Origin: Prochlorococcus sp. scB241_528N17
GTDB taxonomy: Bacteria > Cyanobacteriota > Cyanobacteriia > PCC-6307 > Cyanobiaceae
Assembly: GCA_000634735.1 (NCBI GenBank)
Contig: JFLG01000088.1
Coordinates: 1-64,000, forward strand
DNA length: 64,000 bases
Direction of reading: 5' to 3'
The translations under genes were made by a program, and so were the position numbers. Within the stretch, counting starts at the first letter, position 1; each line of letters starts with the position of its first letter. Below the pieces are notes generated by a model. That model made no database searches. It had not been told where the DNA came from and worked only from the letters and a program-made list of their open reading frames with translations. This document shows positions 30,477 to 50,471 of the stretch, piece after piece.

Positions 30477-31217
30477 ATGGTTAAAATTCATATTTATAAC
30501 GAAATGAAAAAACAAAAAATTCCAGAAGAAATTTTTTCCTTAATAACTGAAGAAGAAATAAATTTATTTCAAGAGTTACAAATTAAAATTAAAGAATTAA
30601 ATAATAAGACCAATCTTACAAGATTAACTGATGGTGATGATTATTGGGTATCTCAAGTTTTTGACAGCATTTGGCCATTCAAAGCTTTCACGAATATTAA
30701 TTTTGATAATAAAAAATTTTTAGATATTGGATCAGGCTGTGGCTTCCCAGGTTTAGCTTATGCAATAACTCATCCTAATTCTGAGATATACCTAATTGAT
30801 TCTTTGAAAAAGAAAACAGATGCAATAAAAATTTTAGTTGAGCAGATCAATTTCAAAAACAATATTCATGTAATCAATGATCGCGTTGAGAATTTAGCCC
30901 ACCAATCGTCAATGAGAAATAATTTTAATATTGCAACAACTAGAGCCGTTAGTAATCCATCAACAGTTTCAGAATATATATTACCAATGCTAAAAAAAGA
31001 AGGGTTTGGAGTTTTATATTGTGGCAAATGGACGAATCAAGAAAGCAAAAATCTAGATAAAACTTTAGAAATATTAGAAGGGAAAGTTAAAGATAAAAAA
31101 GAGATACTATTACCAAGAAATAAAGGCACCCGAAATATTATTCTTATTCAACCAAAGAATTTTTGTCCTGAAATTTACCCAAGAAAAGTTGGAAAACCTG
31201 AGAAAAATCCATTATGA
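30477..31217 (+). CDS. rsmG: 16S rRNA (guanine527-N7)-methyltransferase
   Basis: Methylates G527 of 16S rRNA (GidB). The 246-aa protein has KTNLTRLTDGDDYWVSQVFDS, slightly changed from the family's N-terminal pattern, then the SAM motif FLDIGSGCGFPGLAYAI, and ATTRAVSNPSTVSEYI. The ATG at 30477 is used; a second ATG at 30501 would begin MKKQKIPEE and fits the usual family start almost as well. It ends two bases from the convergent aldo/keto reductase gene. Confidence 0.95.
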   Translation: MVKIHIYNEMKKQKIPEEIFSLITEEEINLFQELQIKIKELNNKTNLTRLTDGDDYWVSQVFDSIWPFKAFTNINFDNKKFLDIGSGCGFPGLAYAITHPNSEIYLIDSLKKKTDAIKILVEQINFKNNIHVINDRVENLAHQSSMRNNFNIATTRAVSNPSTVSEYILPMLKKEGFGVLYCGKWTNQESKNLDKTLEILEGKVKDKKEILLPRNKGTRNIILIQPKNFCPEIYPRKVGKPEKNPL

Positions 31218-31219
31218 AA

Positions 31220-32413
31220 TTATTTTCTTGATAATCTTTTAGCATTCTTATCTCCAAACTTTTCTTTTAAATTTCTCAATTTTTTTATAACTTTTTTTGG
31301 ATTTATATGACCTTCTAATACTTTCAATAATTGCCCTTCAGAAACATCTACATCTAATAAATTCGCGTTGAATCCTGGGAACCAGTGGCTTCCATTACCA
31401 AGCAATTGATATCTAGCTCTTGCATATCCTTCCATACCCAACCAATCAATTAAATTTGAAAGCCAAAGCAGAACAGGAATATTAATATTTCCCGGAGTAT
31501 ATTCCCAACTTGGTAAATTTGTATTCCAATTTTGATGCCACTCTAAACCTAAGGAATTAATTGATTCCTGCCTTAATTTGTTAATTATCTGAGGCACATA
31601 CTTCTCAGATTCTGATAACAACGAGACAGCTTCTAAATGCAGATCAAAATCTGACTCTTTTGCAATACCGACACTCAAAGTATGGACATTTTGATTTCTT
31701 AAGCAAAAAAGATCATTAAAAACTATAGGATGAAGTGGTTTACAAAATTCCAACATTTTATTTGAGGGAGTATGAAGATGTCCCCCTTTATCAGTTGGAC
31801 TGATTATGAAAACCCCAAGATCATGCTTATTTGCTAAATTAATAACCTTTGTATTTTCCTGATTAATAAAATACCAGTGCAAATTTACATAATCAAATAA
31901 GTTTGTTGATATGGCCTTTTCAATAAGTGAAGATTTTCCATGGGTTGAAAATCCAATAGATCCAATTAAATTTTCTTTTTGAAAATTCCTCAAAATATCA
32001 ATGCAACCTCCATCTCGAATAGCCTGATGTAAATGTTCAGCAGTATTGATACCATGTATTGCTAACAAATCAATTTTTTTAACTTTCAATTTTTCAATGC
32101 TAGATAATACATCTTGCTCAAAAATTTCCGGATCACTATTTGGTGGAATCTTTGTTTGGATTATATTTGGGATTTTCTTAGTATTCTTAAAACACATCCC
32201 TAATTGCACCTCAGAAGTTCCATAGTACTTTGCAGTTTCAACATGACTAAAACCATATTTGTTGGCCAGATTCAAAATATTTTCTACTTTATTTTGTTCT
32301 TCGTATGAAACCTCAGCAAAATCTAATTGATCCCAACTTTTTTGAAATCTCATACCACCTAAAGATAAAACAGGAATCTTCAGATTGGTTCTACCAAATC
32401 TACGATATTGCAT
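31220..32413 (-). CDS. Aldo/keto reductase family protein
   Basis: A 397-aa AKR of the ferredoxin-associated type. The N-terminus MQYRRFGRTNLKIPVLSLGG is typical. Of the catalytic tetrad, Tyr is in KYYGTSE, Lys in IIQTKIPP and His in LLAIHG. The usual Asp of the DTA motif is Glu here (HVETAKYYG). The last 110 residues extend beyond the barrel and contain an LEWHQNWNTNLPSWE stretch. The substrate is unknown. It is last in a four-gene minus-strand operon with a ferredoxin, Ycf35 and DUF2997, which suggests a redox partner relation. Confidence 0.85.
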   Translation of the reverse strand: MQYRRFGRTNLKIPVLSLGGMRFQKSWDQLDFAEVSYEEQNKVENILNLANKYGFSHVETAKYYGTSEVQLGMCFKNTKKIPNIIQTKIPPNSDPEIFEQDVLSSIEKLKVKKIDLLAIHGINTAEHLHQAIRDGGCIDILRNFQKENLIGSIGFSTHGKSSLIEKAISTNLFDYVNLHWYFINQENTKVINLANKHDLGVFIISPTDKGGHLHTPSNKMLEFCKPLHPIVFNDLFCLRNQNVHTLSVGIAKESDFDLHLEAVSLLSESEKYVPQIINKLRQESINSLGLEWHQNWNTNLPSWEYTPGNINIPVLLWLSNLIDWLGMEGYARARYQLLGNGSHWFPGFNANLLDVDVSEGQLLKVLEGHINPKKVIKKLRNLKEKFGDKNAKRLSRK

Positions 32414-32423
32414 CTTTTTGATA

Positions 32424-32783
32424 TTAGTGCTTATTCATTCTCGGTGGCTTTCCAAATGTTTGAAACATATCCCTATCGAGACTATTCTCTAAATCATCTA
32501 ATTCTTCAAATTTGACCCAATGAATACAATCAACAGGGCATGTATCAATTGCTTCTTGTATGACATCAGAACTATCTCCATCTTGCCTAATAGCTCGACT
32601 TCTACCATGAAATTCATCAACAGTGAAAGTGTTCGAAGCGACGTGAACACAGTACTGACAACCAATACACTTTGCTTCATCAACCCATACAGCTTTTTCG
32701 GCTAACTGACCACCTAAAACAGGCTCATAGCCTGTAATCTCAATATTTTCTTCAGTATTATGAAATGGATCCGTGAAATCCAT
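32424..32783 (-). CDS. [4Fe-4S] ferredoxin
   Basis: A 119-aa electron carrier. The cluster motif is C39, C42 and C45 in KCIGCQYCVH with C82 or C86 in DTCPVDCIHW, consistent with one [4Fe-4S] cluster. The second half-motif of a two-cluster ferredoxin is absent. The region between (SRAIRQDGDSSDVIQEAI) is the long linker of monocluster ferredoxins. It lies 10 bases before the AKR gene and nine after ycf35, so it is likely cotranscribed and may supply electrons to that reductase. Confidence 0.92.
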   Translation of the reverse strand: MDFTDPFHNTEENIEITGYEPVLGGQLAEKAVWVDEAKCIGCQYCVHVASNTFTVDEFHGRSRAIRQDGDSSDVIQEAIDTCPVDCIHWVKFEELDDLENSLDRDMFQTFGKPPRMNKH

Positions 32784-32792
32784 ATCTGGACA

Positions 32793-33185
32793 TTAGTTTT
32801 CCCACTTGGTTAAGACCAATTCAATAGAACCATCATTTTTATTTTTTTGCTCTACGATTTGATATCCATCTTCTTGCGTTTTAGAAATAATTGTTTGGTA
32901 AGCATACATTTGTGTAACTTTTGAGATAAATCTTTCTACTGGAATCTCAAATTTCCATAGATCAAGATCAGTAACTAATTCATATGCATTAGAATTGTTA
33001 TCCCATTTAAATCCAACTTGGGTATCACCAGGTAAATTCATACTTATATCAACGGCTGTGAATTGACCTTTATATCCTTTTACAAACTTTTCTTCTTGAT
33101 TAATACTATAACCGAAGTGATTTAAAGCCTTAATTAATGGCTCTACTTCTTTGAGCTGAGTTTTAATTGTACTAAAATGTGACAT
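32793..33185 (-). CDS. ycf35: Ycf35 / DUF1257 family protein
   Basis: A 130-aa soluble protein of DUF1257, also found in algal plastids as Ycf35. It begins MSHFSTIKTQLKEVEPLIKA and has the family's GYKGQFTAVDISM and LDLWKFEIPVERFISKVTQ segments, then a C-terminal YAYQTIISKTQEDGYQ. The biochemical function is unknown. It overlaps the DUF2997 gene by 14 bases and is followed by the ferredoxin. DUF1257 and DUF2997 are frequently neighbours in cyanobacteria (recollection). Confidence 0.87.
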   Translation of the reverse strand: MSHFSTIKTQLKEVEPLIKALNHFGYSINQEEKFVKGYKGQFTAVDISMNLPGDTQVGFKWDNNSNAYELVTDLDLWKFEIPVERFISKVTQMYAYQTIISKTQEDGYQIVEQKNKNDGSIELVLTKWEN

Positions 33186-33387
33186 TAGATTCGTTTTTTA
33201 ATTGTGTTAAGTTTTCACTTTGATTAGAGATGAAAGCATCAGAAGTTTTATTCTTTACTGTTACTTTACCGAGAGCTTCTTCGAGATTTTTTGTAGCTTC
33301 ATTGCATGAATTACCAGTAAATCCCTCAACAGTCTCTTCAACTCTTCCGTCTTGATGAATTTTGAATCTCAATGTTTTTTGAGGCAT
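33172..33387 (-). CDS. DUF2997 family protein
   Basis: A 71-aa protein using the ATG at 33387 (MPQKTLRFKIHQDGRVEETV). A TTG three codons upstream at 33396 is a less likely start and would sit inside the palindrome. The N-terminal 45 residues (to ATKNLEEALGKV) match DUF2997; the tail is Ser/Asn-rich. The function is unknown. As first gene of the DUF2997-ycf35-ferredoxin-AKR set it lies next to the operator-like palindrome, and its stop overlaps the ycf35 start. Confidence 0.82.
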   Translation of the reverse strand: MPQKTLRFKIHQDGRVEETVEGFTGNSCNEATKNLEEALGKVTVKNKTSDAFISNQSENLTQLKNESNVTF

Positions 33388-33394
33388 TAAATTC

Positions 33395-33421
33395 AAGTAC
33401 TGAGTACTTTTACTTTATATA
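33395..33421 (-). promoter_or_regulatory. Palindromic operator-like element and -10 box before DUF2997
   Basis: AAGTACT-G-AGTACTT (33395-33409) is a perfect inverted repeat with one central base. On the minus strand it comes directly after TATATA (33416-33421), a plausible -10. The palindrome would therefore cover the transcription start, eight bases ahead of the DUF2997 ATG. It has GTAC-N3-GTAC, one base short of the cyanobacterial LexA spacing (GTAC-N4-GTWC), so LexA is not claimed. Confidence 0.45.
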
Positions 33422-33534
33422 GAATAACGAAAATATTTTGTTTCAGTTGGTACAAGTTAATTAATTTTAATTTTTATATTGAATATCTGATAAATTAATT
33501 AGTTATCTAGTGTTCTTGTAAAAAATTAAGATTT

Positions 33535-34302
33535 TTAATTATAAAAACCTTGCATCCCCATTGAATCAAGGGCAGTTTTTGCTTCTTCCATAACAGATGG
33601 CTCTTTGTCGAAGAGAGCTATCTTAGTACATTCATCAACAAAACTCTCTTGGAATGTATTGTTTAATTTTTCGTACAACCTACACAATGACCAAATGCAA
33701 TTACTTCTTACACCTGATTCATTATCTATCTTTAAACTTATTAAAAGTTGTTCTGCTGCTAATTGAGCGTTCTCAAAAGAAACATTTCCAATTTCAGCTA
33801 AAGAACTTGATGACCATAACCTTACTGCAGCCACATCATTCTTTAAAGCATTTATTAATGGTTCTAAAACAATTTGGTTATCATAATTAGCTAAGCTCCA
33901 TGCAGTTGCTCTTCTGACATAAGCATTATCATCTGTCTTCAAAAGACTGACAAGTTTCTGGACTGCGCTAGGACATGGATTACGACCTAAAGCATATACA
34001 GCACTCATTCTTTCAACAGGACAAGGTTGATCAAGCAATGGTAATAAAAGGGGGAAAGATCTTTGATCTCTATATTCACAAAATATTCGTAAGCCTTGTA
34101 TTCGCTCTTCTCTATTACCTTTGAGCAATTTCAAAGCTTCATCACACTCTTGACTAATATTTAAATTTTTTGAAAAAGCATCTTCGTCAATTTGTTCTAA
34201 AGGATCTATTTCAATCTCTAAAGCCAATTCTCTTGCCAAAACATCTGGATCAACCGCAATTTCCGCTAGGCTTTCTTTTTTAGGATCCTCATTTTTCGTC
34301 AT
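33535..34302 (-). CDS. HEAT-repeat protein (PBS-lyase-like repeats)
   Basis: A 255-aa protein. After about 60 acidic residues (LARELALEIEIDPLEQID) there are five or six HEAT repeats, each about 31 residues (for example AVYALGRNPCPSAVQKLVSL, then ATAWSLANYDNQIVLEPLIN). The repeats resemble those in CpcE-type bilin lyases, but the protein lacks the full length of a lyase partner and no phycobiliprotein gene is nearby. A scaffold or protein-protein role is a safer guess. There is no membrane segment. Confidence 0.8.
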   Translation of the reverse strand: MTKNEDPKKESLAEIAVDPDVLARELALEIEIDPLEQIDEDAFSKNLNISQECDEALKLLKGNREERIQGLRIFCEYRDQRSFPLLLPLLDQPCPVERMSAVYALGRNPCPSAVQKLVSLLKTDDNAYVRRATAWSLANYDNQIVLEPLINALKNDVAAVRLWSSSSLAEIGNVSFENAQLAAEQLLISLKIDNESGVRSNCIWSLCRLYEKLNNTFQESFVDECTKIALFDKEPSVMEEAKTALDSMGMQGFYN

Positions 34303-34321
34303 TGTTAAAAAACTAAAAATA

Positions 34322-34447
34322 TTAATTCATGGGGGCAGGAGACATCATATCTCCTGGCAACCAAATTCTTGCACTTACCGCAAAGAAGGCAATCCCAAAA
34401 AGTGCGACGATAGCGAATGGTAAAATTTTTGTCTTAATAAAACCCAA
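34322..34447 (-). CDS. Small membrane protein, 41 aa
   Basis: A short frame that begins with TTG at 34447 (the only start after an upstream in-frame TGA) and ends in TAA. It has one N-terminal transmembrane helix (KTKILPFAIVALFGIAFFAV) followed by SARIWLPGDMMSPAPMN. The abrupt helix end with Arg and a Pro-rich lumenal or periplasmic tail looks like a small thylakoid subunit, and the sequence has clear coding character. I do not recognise a named protein. It sits between rlmN and the HEAT gene, on the same strand as both. Confidence 0.65.
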   Translation of the reverse strand: MGFIKTKILPFAIVALFGIAFFAVSARIWLPGDMMSPAPMN

Positions 34448-34516
34448 AGAATCAAATCATATTTAGTCAATAATAACCTTTTTAAGAGACTTTTAAAAAA
34501 TTTTTACTAGATAATA

Positions 34517-35575
<1,059 letters not shown>

Positions 35576-35592
35576 TTATTTGAAAACTATTT

Positions 35593-35748
<156 letters not shown>

Positions 35749-35800
35749 TTACAAATTTGAAAAATTCATTCTAGTCACTAAAAATAATAATAGATAATAT

Positions 35801-39928
<4,128 letters not shown>

Positions 39929-39935
39929 TTAAAGA

Positions 39936-45172
<5,237 letters not shown>

Positions 45173-45288
45173 CCAAGAAACCTGCGATTTTGTGAGATTT
45201 ACTATTTACTTTTAATCTACTCAATAATTAGTTCTTTAACTTTTCACTTAAATAATGAGATCAACAATTAAATCTCGATTTCAACAAA

Positions 45289-45322
45289 AAACAATTTAAT
45301 AAAGAAGAATTAAATTTTGTTT
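45289..45322 (-). terminator. AT-rich hairpin after tatD, before rpoB
   Basis: AAACAATTTAAT (45289-45300) pairs with ATTAAA plus TTGTTT (45309-45322) across an eight-base loop, giving 12 pairs with a two-base bulge. On the minus strand the hairpin is followed by a T-rich stretch, as expected for a terminator of the rpsT-tatD unit. The stem is almost all A-T, so strength is uncertain. Confidence 0.35.
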
Positions 45323-45393
45323 AAAGCTGTTTTATCATTAACTGTGATTGTTAAAGTCTAATAATTAAGAAAAATTTCCAGTAATTCCTAATA

Positions 45394-46203
45394 CTAACAG
45401 CTTCTACGTCTACTTAACAAGTCAAATTTAAACAAATCTTCAGCATTCTTATATGACTCTCTAGCAATTATTGGTAATTCAGTAGATCTTAAATCTGCCA
45501 TAAAATTGGCAACATTTTCAACAAACGCAGGTTCATTTCTTTTACCTCTATGAGGGACAGGAGCTAAAAAAGGGGAGTCGGTTTCAATTAAGTATTTATC
45601 ATTTGGAACTATTTTGGCACACTCATGAATATCATGTGCTTTTGGGAAAGTGACTATACCACTAAAACTGATGTAAAATCCAAGATTCAAGAATTGCTTC
45701 ATTTCTTTTGGTGTTCCCGTCCAACAATGAAGTACACCATCAGGACATTTTCCTTTTTTAGAGAGATCACTACATATCTCAATCATTTCATTTGCAGCAT
45801 CTCTGCAATGGATAATTACGGGCAATTGAAGTTCATAGGCCAACTCCATTTGCGGAATAAGTGCGTCAATCTGCTGAGTTTTATTTTCATTTTTAAAAAA
45901 ATCCAAGCCTAATTCCCCAATAGCTACAACTCGTTTATCTTCTAGAGCTGATTTTCTTAGAAGAGATTTTGAACTTTGTTCCCATTTTTTTGCTTCTAGC
46001 GGATGCAAACCAACTGAATAGTAAATTTCATTAAATTCATGGGATATTTTTTTCAACCTTGGAATTTCTGTTAATTCACAACAAGCATGAACTAATTTTT
46101 TTACACCTCTTGAACGCAATCTTAAAACAACATCTTCAAGATCTCTTTCAAAATTTTCAAATATTAAATGACAGTGGGAGTCTATGAGTTCTATATCGCT
46201 CAT
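45394..46203 (-). CDS. tatD: TatD-family metal-dependent DNase
   Basis: A TIM-barrel hydrolase, 269 aa. It has the N-terminal IDSHCHLIFENF metal motif, GELGLDFF, PVIIHCRDA, LHCWTGTPKEM and the final YLIETDSPFLAPVPHRG. These are all family metal-binding segments. It probably acts in DNA or RNA turnover or repair. It lies 17 bases after rpsT on the same strand. Confidence 0.94.
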   Translation of the reverse strand: MSDIELIDSHCHLIFENFERDLEDVVLRLRSRGVKKLVHACCELTEIPRLKKISHEFNEIYYSVGLHPLEAKKWEQSSKSLLRKSALEDKRVVAIGELGLDFFKNENKTQQIDALIPQMELAYELQLPVIIHCRDAANEMIEICSDLSKKGKCPDGVLHCWTGTPKEMKQFLNLGFYISFSGIVTFPKAHDIHECAKIVPNDKYLIETDSPFLAPVPHRGKRNEPAFVENVANFMADLRSTELPIIARESYKNAEDLFKFDLLSRRRSC

Positions 46204-46220
46204 AATTGTGATCTATCTTT

Positions 46221-46514
46221 TTACTTAGTGGTAAGAGTAGTTTTTACAAAATTGTTGATTTTCGATTTTTTATTAGCACCGTTGTTCTTGTGAAGAACAT
46301 TTTTTTTAACTGCTTTATCAATTAAGCTAAAAGCTTTATTAAGACTTGTTTTTACTAAATTTTTATTTTCCTCATTAGGGGTTTTTTTATATTTTTCGCA
46401 GTTCTCTAAGGTTTTTTTGGTTAAAGTCCTAACAGTAGATTTATATGATTTATTTATTAATCGATTTCTTTCGGCAATTTGTATTCTCTTTTTTGCTGAT
46501 TTGTTGTTGGCCAC
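46221..46514 (-). CDS. rpsT: 30S ribosomal protein S20
   Basis: A small Lys/Asn-rich ribosomal protein, 97 aa, beginning with GTG (ANNKSAKKRIQIAERNRLIN). The N-terminal NKSAKKR and the helical KSTVRTLTKKTLEN are family signatures; the C-terminus is more divergent and basic. Its start is preceded by a probable -10 (TATGAT). Confidence 0.95.
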   Translation of the reverse strand: MANNKSAKKRIQIAERNRLINKSYKSTVRTLTKKTLENCEKYKKTPNEENKNLVKTSLNKAFSLIDKAVKKNVLHKNNGANKKSKINNFVKTTLTTK

Positions 46515-46540
46515 AGAGGGTGCATAAATAGAAGATTCTT

Positions 46541-46546
46541 ATCATA
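46541..46546 (-). promoter_or_regulatory. Candidate -10 box for rpsT
   Basis: TATGAT on the minus strand lies 26 bases before the GTG start at 46514 and matches TATAAT at five of six positions. A short leader of about 20 bases would follow. Confidence 0.4.
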
Positions 46547-46575
46547 ACAAATAAATCGTCTACTAATCAATCCTA

Positions 46576-46581
46576 TATAAT
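46576..46581 (+). promoter_or_regulatory. Candidate -10 box for hisD
   Basis: A perfect TATAAT (within CCTATATAATTTAG) lies 52 bases before the hisD ATG, implying a leader of about 45 bases. It is the best -10 match seen in the window. Confidence 0.5.
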
Positions 46582-46633
46582 TTAGAAGATATTAAATTAG
46601 GTTTTGAGCCTTTCCATTTGAAAAATTAAGCAA

Positions 46634-47920
46634 ATGAAGATCATAAATAATAAAAAAGAAGCTATTGAAGAATTAAAAAGGATTTCTACTCGAACTAATT
46701 CAGATAACAATAATAAGATAAATAGAATTGTTGAAGAAATTCTTCAAGAGGTAAAAATTTCTGGAGATATAGCGGTAGAAAAATATACAAAAAAATTTGA
46801 TGGTTTCAACCCTGAACCTATGCAAGTGAGTGCGGATCAAATAAAAAATGCATGGGATGAAATTGATAACAATTTGAAGCACTCACTTGTGGTAGCTCAT
46901 AAAAGAATTCAAAAATTCCATGAAAAAGAAATTCCTCAATCTTTCACTATAAAAGGTGAATATGGTGATACCGTCCAAAGAAGGTGGAGGCCAGTAAAAA
47001 ATGCAGGTATTTATATTCCTGGAGGTAGAGCTGCTTATCCAAGTACAGTATTGATGAATGCTATACCTGCAAAAGTAGCAGGAGTAGAAGAGATTATAAT
47101 GGTATCTCCCGGGAATAAAGAAGGCGAAATAAACAAAACTGTTTTAGCTGCAGCTCACTTATCAGGGATCAATAAAGTATTTAGAATTGGAGGGGCTCAA
47201 GCAATTGGCGCTTTAGCATTTGGCACAAATCAAATCAATAAAGTTGATGTTATTTCTGGTCCAGGGAATATATATGTTACAACTGCAAAAAAACTCATTT
47301 ATGGCTCTACAGGGATTGATTCTTTAGCTGGTCCAAGTGAAATATTAATCATTGCAGATAAAACAGCTCAAAGCTCTCATATAGCATCTGACCTACTCGC
47401 GCAAGCAGAACATGATCCTTTAGCTTCATCAATACTTCTAACTACATCAAAGACCCAGGCAAAAGAAGTTTTAGAAGAACTTTATAAAAAAATAGATGAT
47501 CATCCAAGAAAAGAAATTTGCATGCAATCAATAAAAAATTGGGGTTTAATTGTGATTTGCGAGAATTACGAATCATGTGTTGAACTTAGCAATAACTTTG
47601 CCCCGGAACACCTAGAAATTCTCACTATAGATTCAAAAAAAATTCTTGCAGGTATAGAGAATGCAGGAGCGATATTTTTAGGAAAATGGACCCCAGAAGC
47701 TGTTGGAGATTATCTTGCTGGACCAAATCATACTTTACCTACTTCAGGAAATTCTAGATTTAGCGGTTCTTTAGGGGTTGAAACTTTTATGAAAAATACT
47801 TCGATAATAGAATTTAATGAAGAAAGTTTAAAAGTTAATAGCCTTGATATTATTAATCTTGCTAAAAGCGAGGGCTTACATAGCCACGCTAACTCTGTAG
47901 AAATAAGATTTGAAAATTAG
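46634..47920 (+). CDS. hisD: Histidinol dehydrogenase
   Basis: Zn2+-dependent double oxidation of histidinol to histidine with NAD+. The 428-aa protein has [33 protein letters not shown] and [13 protein letters not shown]. It also carries [10 protein letters not shown] with a zinc-ligand His, and FAPEHLEI. The gene stands alone rather than in a his operon, as usual in cyanobacteria. Its TAG overlaps the rpiA stop tail to tail (TTAG). Confidence 0.97.
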   Translation: MKIINNKKEAIEELKRISTRTNSDNNNKINRIVEEILQEVKISGDIAVEKYTKKFDGFNPEPMQVSADQIKNAWDEIDNNLKHSLVVAHKRIQKFHEKEIPQSFTIKGEYGDTVQRRWRPVKNAGIYIPGGRAAYPSTVLMNAIPAKVAGVEEIIMVSPGNKEGEINKTVLAAAHLSGINKVFRIGGAQAIGALAFGTNQINKVDVISGPGNIYVTTAKKLIYGSTGIDSLAGPSEILIIADKTAQSSHIASDLLAQAEHDPLASSILLTTSKTQAKEVLEELYKKIDDHPRKEICMQSIKNWGLIVICENYESCVELSNNFAPEHLEILTIDSKKILAGIENAGAIFLGKWTPEAVGDYLAGPNHTLPTSGNSRFSGSLGVETFMKNTSIIEFNEESLKVNSLDIINLAKSEGLHSHANSVEIRFEN

Positions 47921-48630
47921 CTAGCTCTTGAGGGTGAGTAGACCACAGGAACGTCGTCTTCAATTTTACCAACTAATACTTTGTCTGTAAGATCAACAAA
48001 CAATCCATTTTCTAATACTCCTGGAATATTATTAATCTTCATTTCTATGTCTTTTGGATTCTTAATACCATCATTAAATAATATATCTAGGATGAGGTTG
48101 CCTTGGTCAGTAACAACTGGGCCAGCTTTTTTAGTAGCCATTCTTAAAGAGGAACTGCCATTCATTTCTGAAATAACTTCCTGGACTTGCTTCCAAGCAT
48201 TAGGAAGAACTTCTACAGGTAAAGGGAAAGATTGATTGAGATTTTGTACAAGTTTAGTTTCATCAACAACAATCAACAATTGATTAGCTTTAGATGCCAC
48301 TAACTTTTCTCTAACATGGCATGCTCCTCCTCCTTTTATTAATTGAAATCCTGGATCAACTTCATCTGCTCCATCAATAGCTAAATCAATTTGAGATACA
48401 GAAGCTAAATCGACAAGAGGGATATCCAGTTCAAACGCTAAAACTTCTGATTGAAAAGAAGTTGCAACACCTCTTATATTTTGGAGTTTTCCAGAACGTA
48501 TTTCATCCGCAAGGCTTTTTATCATTAACGCAGCAGTAGATCCAGACCCTAATCCGAGAATCATGTCACTCTTTACTTCCCTTATTGCTGCATCAGCAAC
48601 TACTTGTTTCATTTGAGTTTGTGAATCCAA
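47917..48630 (-). CDS. rpiA: Ribose-5-phosphate isomerase A
   Basis: Interconverts ribose 5-phosphate and ribulose 5-phosphate in the Calvin and pentose phosphate cycles. The 237-aa protein has LGLGSGSTA near residues 25-33, [11 protein letters not shown] and [16 protein letters not shown], which contain the catalytic Asp, Lys and Glu residues of RpiA. ATG at 48630, 47 bases after the protease gene. Confidence 0.97.
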   Translation of the reverse strand: MDSQTQMKQVVADAAIREVKSDMILGLGSGSTAALMIKSLADEIRSGKLQNIRGVATSFQSEVLAFELDIPLVDLASVSQIDLAIDGADEVDPGFQLIKGGGACHVREKLVASKANQLLIVVDETKLVQNLNQSFPLPVEVLPNAWKQVQEVISEMNGSSSLRMATKKAGPVVTDQGNLILDILFNDGIKNPKDIEMKINNIPGVLENGLFVDLTDKVLVGKIEDDVPVVYSPSRAS

Positions 48631-48677
48631 AATCTTTTTATCTAATAGTTATAGATTATTAAATTTCAATGGGTGCT

Positions 48678-49808
<1,131 letters not shown>

Positions 49809-49967
49809 TTAATAGATAGTTTCTGAGTTTATTTGATAAATCTAATTGAAGAAAAGGATTATTGTTGTTTTTTTGTTTACATCCATAAAATGCAAATTTT
49901 TAAATTTTTTTATAGAAAAAACTTTTTAATGTGTAAAAATAAATTTTAAATAAATTTATAAATAAAT

Positions 49968-50435
49968 TTGGATAAGGAAAACAAAAATAAACTAGAAGCT
50001 TTATTAGAAAAAGTAGCTAACGAACTGGATTTAGAAATCTACGATTTAAACATACAAACTAGTCAGAATCCAATTGTTATTCAAATAATTATACGAAAAA
50101 CTAATGGGGGCGACATTTCCTTAGATGATTGTGCGATATTTAATACCCCAGCATCTGAAGAAATAGAAAAATCAAATCTTTTAAATTGTTCATATGTGTT
50201 AGAAATTAGTAGTCAAGGGGTCAGTGATGAATTAACCTCAGAAAGAGACTTCAAAACTTTTAAGGGTTTTCCAGTTAATGTTGAATTAAACCAAAAGAAT
50301 TCAAAAATAAAATTTCTTAATGGTTTACTTTATGAAAAGTCTAATGATTATTTAGCCATTAACATTAAAGGTAGGATAAAGAAAATCCCTTTCGATGAAG
50401 TATTAAAAATTAGTCTTTGTACCTTAAAAGATTAA
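49968..50435 (+). CDS. rimP: Ribosome maturation factor RimP
   Basis: A 155-aa factor for 30S assembly. It has the N-terminal domain [12 protein letters not shown] and the central [15 protein letters not shown], then [15 protein letters not shown], matching the RimP pattern (VLEVSSPG in most). The start is TTG at 49968; I see no ATG that gives a complete N-terminus. It is followed by nusA, ylxR and infB, the classic operon order. Confidence 0.92.
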   Translation: MDKENKNKLEALLEKVANELDLEIYDLNIQTSQNPIVIQIIIRKTNGGDISLDDCAIFNTPASEEIEKSNLLNCSYVLEISSQGVSDELTSERDFKTFKGFPVNVELNQKNSKIKFLNGLLYEKSNDYLAINIKGRIKKIPFDEVLKISLCTLKD

Positions 50436-50471
50436 TTATTTTTCAACCATTATTCAATTTCCCCATCATAG

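Noticed and set aside
33395-33409. LexA box before DUF2997
   Set aside because: The arms are separated by three bases (GTAC-N3-GTAC) whereas the cyanobacterial LexA consensus has four. The match is off by one and the genes are not SOS-type.
33535-34302. Phycobilin lyase subunit
   Set aside because: HEAT repeats alone do not show lyase activity, no phycobiliprotein gene is nearby, and the acidic N-terminus is unlike CpcE.
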